This document shows positions 58,641 to 64,000 of a stretch of DNA of 64,000 nucleotides, piece after piece. Position numbers and translations under genes: made by a program. Under the pieces are notes generated by a model. That model searched no databases. It was not told the origin of the DNA and saw only the letters and a program-made list of their open reading frames with translations. The stretch covers positions 59,287,249 to 59,351,248 of the forward strand of contig CM047427.1 in NCBI GenBank assembly GCA_026168455.1. The letters are read 5' to 3'. This DNA comes from Theocolax elegans. Its lineage: Eukaryota; Arthropoda; Insecta; Hymenoptera; Cerocephalidae. Position 1 is the first letter of the stretch. The number at the start of each line of letters is the position of its first letter.

Positions 58641-61600
58641 ACTAGTATCTATTGCATTGATGCCGTCCAGGTCTGCCTATTATGTAAATTACGATTAATT
58701 CTTATAGTTATTAAATCTTATTTATTTTATATTTATAAAAATTGAAAAAATTTCTTCATTTTTAATCAAATTATATTATTGTAAATTTTCATTATTAATC
58801 TTTTGGCTAATTTATGTGTCACAAATGTTTTATAATTAATCATGAGACTCCGTACTCCGTTTTTCTTCCATGATGGATTATCGCAGGACAAGTCAGGGAC
58901 CACTTCCTCTCAATCAGACTGAAATTTTAAAACTAACTTTAAGATATGATTTTTATCTATCTGAGTGGATCAGGGTAAATTAAAATTCCAATAAAATAAT
59001 TCTTTTTACCAAATTGATTGATTTTATATTTTCGGTATTATAGGTATTATCTTCAAGTTGCTTCTATTCCTCAGACAAATAAAAGCATATTACAAGTCCG
59101 TCTTATTTTCAGTACTCAAGAAGACCTGTAATATGCTTTTTTCTGTCCGAGGTGACGATAGAATGTTGTCTAAATGCCGTACTGCTAAGATATGACACGG
59201 ATCTTCTCCACTCCAATTAATGTCTTCTATTATTATAGGTGTTATGTTTGGTTTGTTTATATTCCTCAGATAAATAAAAGGGACCAATAGTGTTGTGTAT
59301 TAAATATGCATCAATACACTAAAGGTCCCTTTTTTTCATTTGACGAGACTAGTATCTATTGTATTGATGCCGTCCAGGTCTGCCTATTATGTAAATTACG
59401 ATTAATTCTTATAGTTATTAAATCTTATTTATTTTATATTTATAAAAATTGAAAAAATTTCTACATTTTTAATCAAATTATATTATTGTTAATGTCATTA
59501 TTAATCTTTTGGCTAATTTATGTGTCACAGATGTTTTATAATATACCATGAGACTGCGTACTCCGTTTTTCTTCCATGATGGATTATCGCTGGACATGTC
59601 AGGGACCACTTCCTCTCAATCAGACTGAAATTTTAAAACTAACTTTAAGATATGATTTTTATCTATCTGAGTGGATCAGAGTAAATTAAAATTGCAATAA
59701 AATAATTCTTCTTACCAAATTGATTGATTTTATATTTGAGGAATTACAGGAATTGTCTTCTAGTTGCTTCTATTCCTCAGATAAATAAAAACATATTACA
59801 AGTTCATCTTATTTTCAGTACTCAAGAAGACCTGTAATATGCTTTTTTCTGTCTGAGGAGACGATAGTTTGTTGTCTAAATGCCGGACCGCTAAGATATA
59901 TCACGCATCTTCTCCACATTCAGTCAATATCTTCGATTATTATAGGTGTTATGTTTGGTTTGTTTATATTCCTCAGATAAATAAAAGGGACCAATAGTGT
60001 TGTGTATTAAATATGCATCAATACACTAAAGGTCCCTTTTTTTCATTTGACGAGACTAGTATCTATTGTATTGATGCCTTTCTGGTCTGCCTATTATGTA
60101 AATTACGATTAATTCTTATAATTATTAAATCTTAATTATTCTATATTTATAAAAATTGAAAAAATTTCTTCATTTTTAATCAAATTATATTATTGTTAAT
60201 GTCATTATTAATCTTTTGGCTAATTTATGTGTCACAGATGTTTTATAATATACCATGAGACTGCGTACTCCGTTTTTCTTCCATGATGAATTATCGCTGG
60301 ACATGTCAGGGACCACTTCCTCTCAATCAGACTGAAATTTTAAAACTAACTTTAAGATATGATTTTTATCTATCTGAGTGGATCAGAGTAAATTAAAATT
60401 GCAATAAAATAATTCTTTTTACCAAATTGATTGATTTTATATTTTCGGTATTATAGGTATTATCTTCAAGTTGCTTCTATTCCTCAGATAAATAAAAACA
60501 TATTACAAGTCCGTCTTATTTTCAGTACTCAAGAAGCCCTGTAATATGCTTTTTTCTGTCCGAGGAGACGATAGTTTGTTGTCTAAATGCCGCACCGCTA
60601 AGATATATCACGCATCTTCTCCACATTCAGGCAATATCTTCGATTATTATAGGTGTTATGTTTGGTTTGTTTATATTCCTCAGATAAATAAAAGGGACCA
60701 ATAGTGTTGTGTATTAAATATGCATCAATACACTAAAGTTCCCTTTTTTTTCATTTGACGAGACTAGTATCTATTGCATTGATGCCGTCCAGGTCTGCCT
60801 ATTATGTAAATTACGATTAATTCTTATAGTTATTAAATCTTATTTATTTTATATTTATAAAAATTGAAAAAATTTCTTCATTTTTAATCAAATTATATTA
60901 TTGTAAATTTTCATTATTAATCTTTTGGCTAATTTATGTGTCACAAATGTTTTATAATTAATCATGAGACTCCGTACTCCGTTTTTCTTCCATGATGGAT
61001 TATCGCAGGACAAGTCAGGGACCACTTCCTCTCAATCAGACTGAAATTTTAAAACTAACTTTAAGATATGATTTTTATCTATCTGAGTGGATCAGAGTAA
61101 ATTAAAATTCCAATAAAATAATTCTTTTTACCAAATTGATTGATTTTATATTTTCGGTATTATAGGTATTATCTTCAAGTTGCTTCTATTCCTCAGACAA
61201 ATAAAAGCATATTACAAGTCCGTCTTATTTTCAGTACTCAAGAAGACCTGTAATATGCTTTTTTCTGTCCGAGGTGACGATAGTTTGTTGTCTAAATGCC
61301 GCACCGCTAAGATATATCACGCATCTTGTCCCCTCCAATTAATATCTTCTATTATTATAGGCGTTATGTTTGGTTTGTTTATATTCCTCAGATAAATAAA
61401 AGGGGTCAATAGTGATGTGAATTAAATATCCATCAAAACACTAAAGTTCCATTTTTTCATTTGACGAGAGTAGTATCTATTGTATTGGTACCGTCGTGGT
61501 CTGCCTAATAAGCAATTTACGATTAATTCATATAGTTATTAAATCTTATTTATATTTTATTTATAAAAATTGAAAAAATTTCTTCATTTTTAATCAAATT

Positions 61601-61829
61601 ATATTATTATTAATTTTCATTTGTAATCTTTTGGCTAATTTATGTGTCACTAATGTTTTATAATTAATCATGAGACTCCGTACTCCGTTTTTCATCCATG
61701 ATGGATTATCGCAGGACATGTCAGGAACCACTTCCTCTCAATCAGACCAAAATTTAAAAACTAACTTTTAGATATGATTTTAATCCACCTGAGTGGATCA
61801 GAGAAAATTAAATCTGTAATAAAATAGTC

Positions 61830-62530
61830 ATTCATACCTAATTGTGTTAAATTTTCAAAAATTGTGCAAAAAACAAGTATATCATTTTTTTTAATAAAAA
61901 TTTTGATATTTAATTGAAATTATATTGTAATCCTGTAGATAAAATCATGTTTAAAAGATACTGTTATATTTTCAGCATATTCGATGAAGTGGTCGTTTAA
62001 ATTTCCTGCGATAATACATCATGAGAAAAAATCAGCGTATGGAATCTCATAATTAATTACCACAATTTTGTAATTATAAATTAGCCAAAAAATTTTAAAC
62101 AAAATATGATAATAATGTAATTATGTTTCCAAAATTAAGAAATATTTTAGTCGTTACAATAAAATTATTAATTGTTAAAAGTGAATATTATTTTTTTCAA
62201 TTTTAACACACGCTTGTCCCTTAAGTATATTTTACAATCCTTTTTCTTAAAAGAACAAGCTTGGTTAAAAATTGGAAAATTTTTTATTTATAATAAGTAA
62301 GAATTAATTATACAAATTATAAATATGTCCTAAATATCCTATCAGATATGTGGAGAAGATGAGAGTATTATTTATCTCATTCATTACATGGCCATTATTC
62401 ACATTCTACCAGATATTGGTAACAGTAGTATATGAAATATTTTGCTAATAATTTAAAAACGTACACTACTCGTTCTTAGCTAATTCCCAGTTATATGATC
62501 ATTCGTATTGTAAAAAATAAAATAGGGGGA
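61830..62530. other. End block and spacer of cluster 3
   Basis: The end block (61976-62052) is the inverted unit block. The AT-rich spacer 62060-62525 matches 44010-44470. No other gene is seen. Confidence 0.6.
61976..62052 (+). other. Inverted end block of cluster 3, exon-like frame
   Basis: TATATTTTCAG (acceptor-like, ending 61975) precedes a frame YSMKWSFKFPAIIHHEKKSA then YGIS and TAA at 62050-62052. It is the best preserved of the three end-block frames. Compared with the unit frame, KWS, PAIIHH and YG-S-stop are kept, with several synonymous third-position differences. Confidence 0.4.
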
Positions 62531-62655
62531 ATGGTGGGGCCCCTCCATCGCCCCTACCTGTGAGGTACATCCAACCAGAAAGATTGCTTATATGTTCCCG
62601 TCGAGGATAACATCCACGGCGGAAGCCATGTCATCAATCTCGTTACCTCTCCATA
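62531..62655. ncRNA. GC-rich structured element, copy 5
   Basis: ATGGTGGGGCCCCTCCAT, the TTCC/GGAA central hairpin and ATAACATCCACGGCGGAAG are present. The outer GGCATA of copy 4 is GCCATG here. It precedes the older hairpins that run off the right edge, as copies 3 and 4 precede clusters 1 and 2. Confidence 0.55.
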
Positions 62656-62699
62656 AAGAAATAAAAAATTGTGATAAACATAAGGGTGCAATGCTAAAG

Positions 62700-64000
62700 T
62701 TAATATTTTTCCGAGTGGAAGTTTGTTGTCTCAATGTTGTTCAGCTCCTGTCTGAGTAAGCAAATACACCACATTATTTATTGTTTATAATGTTGTACCT
62801 GTTCTCTTCAGAGTATTATAATATTCCTCGGATAAATAAAAGTACAACAACAGATATCTCATTACTACATATATTAGATATCTTATATTGAGCTTAATTT
62901 CATCTGATGAGTCTAGAATTTGTTGTCCTGATCACGTATAGTCCCTATAAGACTCATATGTAATATACAGATAAGTCTTAAATACGTGCAAAATTGGGGA
63001 ATAATATTCATCTCATCATCAATCCAAATGCCACAATTATTCGCTATTCGAAGAATATTGGCATTTATATAACAAGAAATTCTTTATTTCTCAATCGTAT
63101 AATAAACAATACTTACACTTACTATATTGATAATTATGTGACTGATTTTAGTTACATCATTTTTTTCTACTATATTCGGAGATAATATATACGATTAAGT
63201 TACTAATAGTAATTTGAATCACAAATAATTCGATTAATATTCAAGTAATCCATAGAGTCCATTTAAAATCTATCAATATATAACTGTTCTCTTCCATGTA
63301 GAAATTTGCTTCGAATGAAGGAGTACTCAACGCTGCCATTCTCATATCGGATAAAATTTGAATAGCAAAAGTCAGTCCCATTTCATCTAAAGCGTTGTCG
63401 ATTTGTTGCGTCCACGCCGTAAGTCGTATTGCCGGAATTCGATGTGAGTTATAGATTAGCCTCTTAGAAATATAGTAAATTTGGTAGTACTGCATGTCAC
63501 GTTAAATCTAATTTTACCTTTTTCTGTTTATTGTGGATAAAAGTTTTAATTTTACAGGACGTAATTTGACATTATGTGTGAAAATTGTAAAAAGTATTCT
63601 CACTTTTTAATATTAATAATTTTTTTTAAAACCATTGAAAAAATTCCTTTATATTTAAATAAATTATATTAGTATTAACTTCCTCACATAAATACAAGCA
63701 CAACAACAGATATCTGACTAGAATGTACATCAGAATTCTAGCATTGCGCTTTTTTTCATCTGAGGAGTCAAGTGTCACTTGTATTGACGCCGTACCTATG
63801 TGACCTTTATGTAATGTACACATAAGTCTTACACTTGTAAAAAATTTGGGAGTATTATATATCTCATTAAATACAATGTTAGCATTATTCACTATCCGAC
63901 GCTTATCGGCAGTAAGTTAACATGATTTTCTTTCATATTACACAAATGTAGGTGTCGATTTTATATTTTCAGCGTTGCAGGTATTATCTTCAAGTTGATT
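62700..64000. repeat. Old hairpin series at right edge
   Basis: Diverged family members: 62827-62915 (CCTCGGATAAATAAAAG, flank TTTGTTGTCCTGATCACGTA), 63313-63390 (class E) and 63690-63775 (flank CTTGTATTGACGCCGTAC). The order of types parallels that at 55.7-56.5 kb and 30.2-30.7 kb. The final bases (TTTTCAGCGTTGCAGGTATT) are the start of another young unit, so a fourth cluster probably continues beyond the window. Confidence 0.6.

Larger units (their letters stand above)
57540..59160 (+). repeat. Tandem duplicate, copy 1 of 2
   Basis: 57540-59160 and 59662-61282 are direct copies at an offset of about 2122 bp with few substitutions (for example GATGCCGTTCTGG versus GATGCCTTTCTGG). The copies include the unusual ATTTGAGGAATTACAGGAAT intron end. 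This is three units duplicated as a block. Confidence 0.85.
56800..61830. repeat. Young hairpin cluster 3, 700 bp units
   Basis: Unit blocks at 56807, 58161, 58869, 59576, 60282, 60990 and 61698, with six A hairpins (57650, 58360, 59066, 59774, 60480, 61189) and six B hairpins (57849, 58556, 59263, 59970, 60677, 61384). Cluster 3 has its own sequence variants (GTCCGTCTT upper arm in A, GGGACC in B, TATCTATCTGAGTGG in the unit block), so it expanded separately from clusters 1 and 2. The first unit is split by the insertion at 56880. Confidence 0.9.

Noticed and set aside
36881..59287. Minus-strand 65-codon frames (INKPNITPIIIEDINWSGED) as real proteins
   Set aside because: About half the units break the frame, starts lie in a hairpin loop, and sequence change follows base pairing rather than codon position. 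Kept only as a low-priority finding.
35100..61830. CRISPR-like array
   Set aside because: Repeat units are about 700 bp with diverging inner sequences, no short direct repeats with unique spacers and no cas genes; the DNA is plainly from an animal.
29812..64000. Integrated viral (for example polydnavirus-type) segment
   Set aside because: No viral gene family, packaging motif or direct-repeat junction was recognised; hairpins alone do not support this.

Overview
This is a very AT-rich animal genome segment, most likely from an insect. The grounds are pieces of two animal nuclear genes (a LARP1 DM15 region and a TIMMDC1/Tim17-type protein) with GT-AG introns, a decayed Jockey-type LINE, a tRNA-derived SINE, and many TIR or foldback DNA elements. 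I found no intact conserved protein-coding gene, no rRNA operon, no functional tRNA and no CRISPR array. I cannot name the species.

Layout. 1-4.4 kb is AT-rich DNA with a possible solo LTR and three small palindromic elements. 4.5-10.2 kb is a composite element with about 0.4 kb terminal inverted repeats. It carries about five 172-176 bp tandem repeats, a broken multi-exon LARP1 fragment, a TIMMDC1-like exon pair and a GC-rich hairpin tract. 10.2-16.55 kb holds a GC-richer fragment, a 1.4 kb TIR element, a SINE and a 3.2 kb TIR element with nested MITEs. 16.55-22.5 kb is a minus-strand Jockey-like LINE (ORF1, endonuclease, reverse transcriptase) with frameshifts and two insertions. 22.5-25.1 kb has a palindromic MITE and a foldback element whose arms contain tRNA-like sequence.

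From about 25 kb to the right edge the window is dominated by an unusual system: a long array of pre-miRNA-like hairpins that appear to descend from one monomer of about 200 nt. Older, diverged hairpins lie at 27-35, 45-47, 55.7-56.5 and 62.7-64 kb. Young, nearly identical tandem units of about 700 bp, typically carrying two hairpins (A and B), form three clusters at 35.1-43.8, 47.1-55.7 and 56.8-61.8 kb. Hairpin classes keep a constant basal stem (5' arm like CCTCAGATAAATAAAA, 3' arm like TTTTTTCATCTGACGAG) and a related 3' flank around TTGATGCCGT. The upper stems change sequence but stay paired. Several paired changes between copies (ACCG:CGGT to ATCG:CGAT; GGGACC:GGTCCC to GGAA:TTCC; GGTA:TACC versus GTC:GAC) are what selection on RNA folding would produce.

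Clusters end in an inverted copy of the unit's conserved block, followed by a GC-rich element of about 130 bp that occurs five times in the window and itself contains a hairpin with compensatory change. The simplest reading is a rapidly expanding small-RNA precursor locus (miRNA-like or hpRNA-like). Expression, strand and processing cannot be judged from DNA. A competing reading, that parts of the repeat are exons of small peptides, is recorded where the frames support it. The second 9.2 kb cluster copies the first with only single-base homopolymer losses noticed, so an assembly artefact must be considered.
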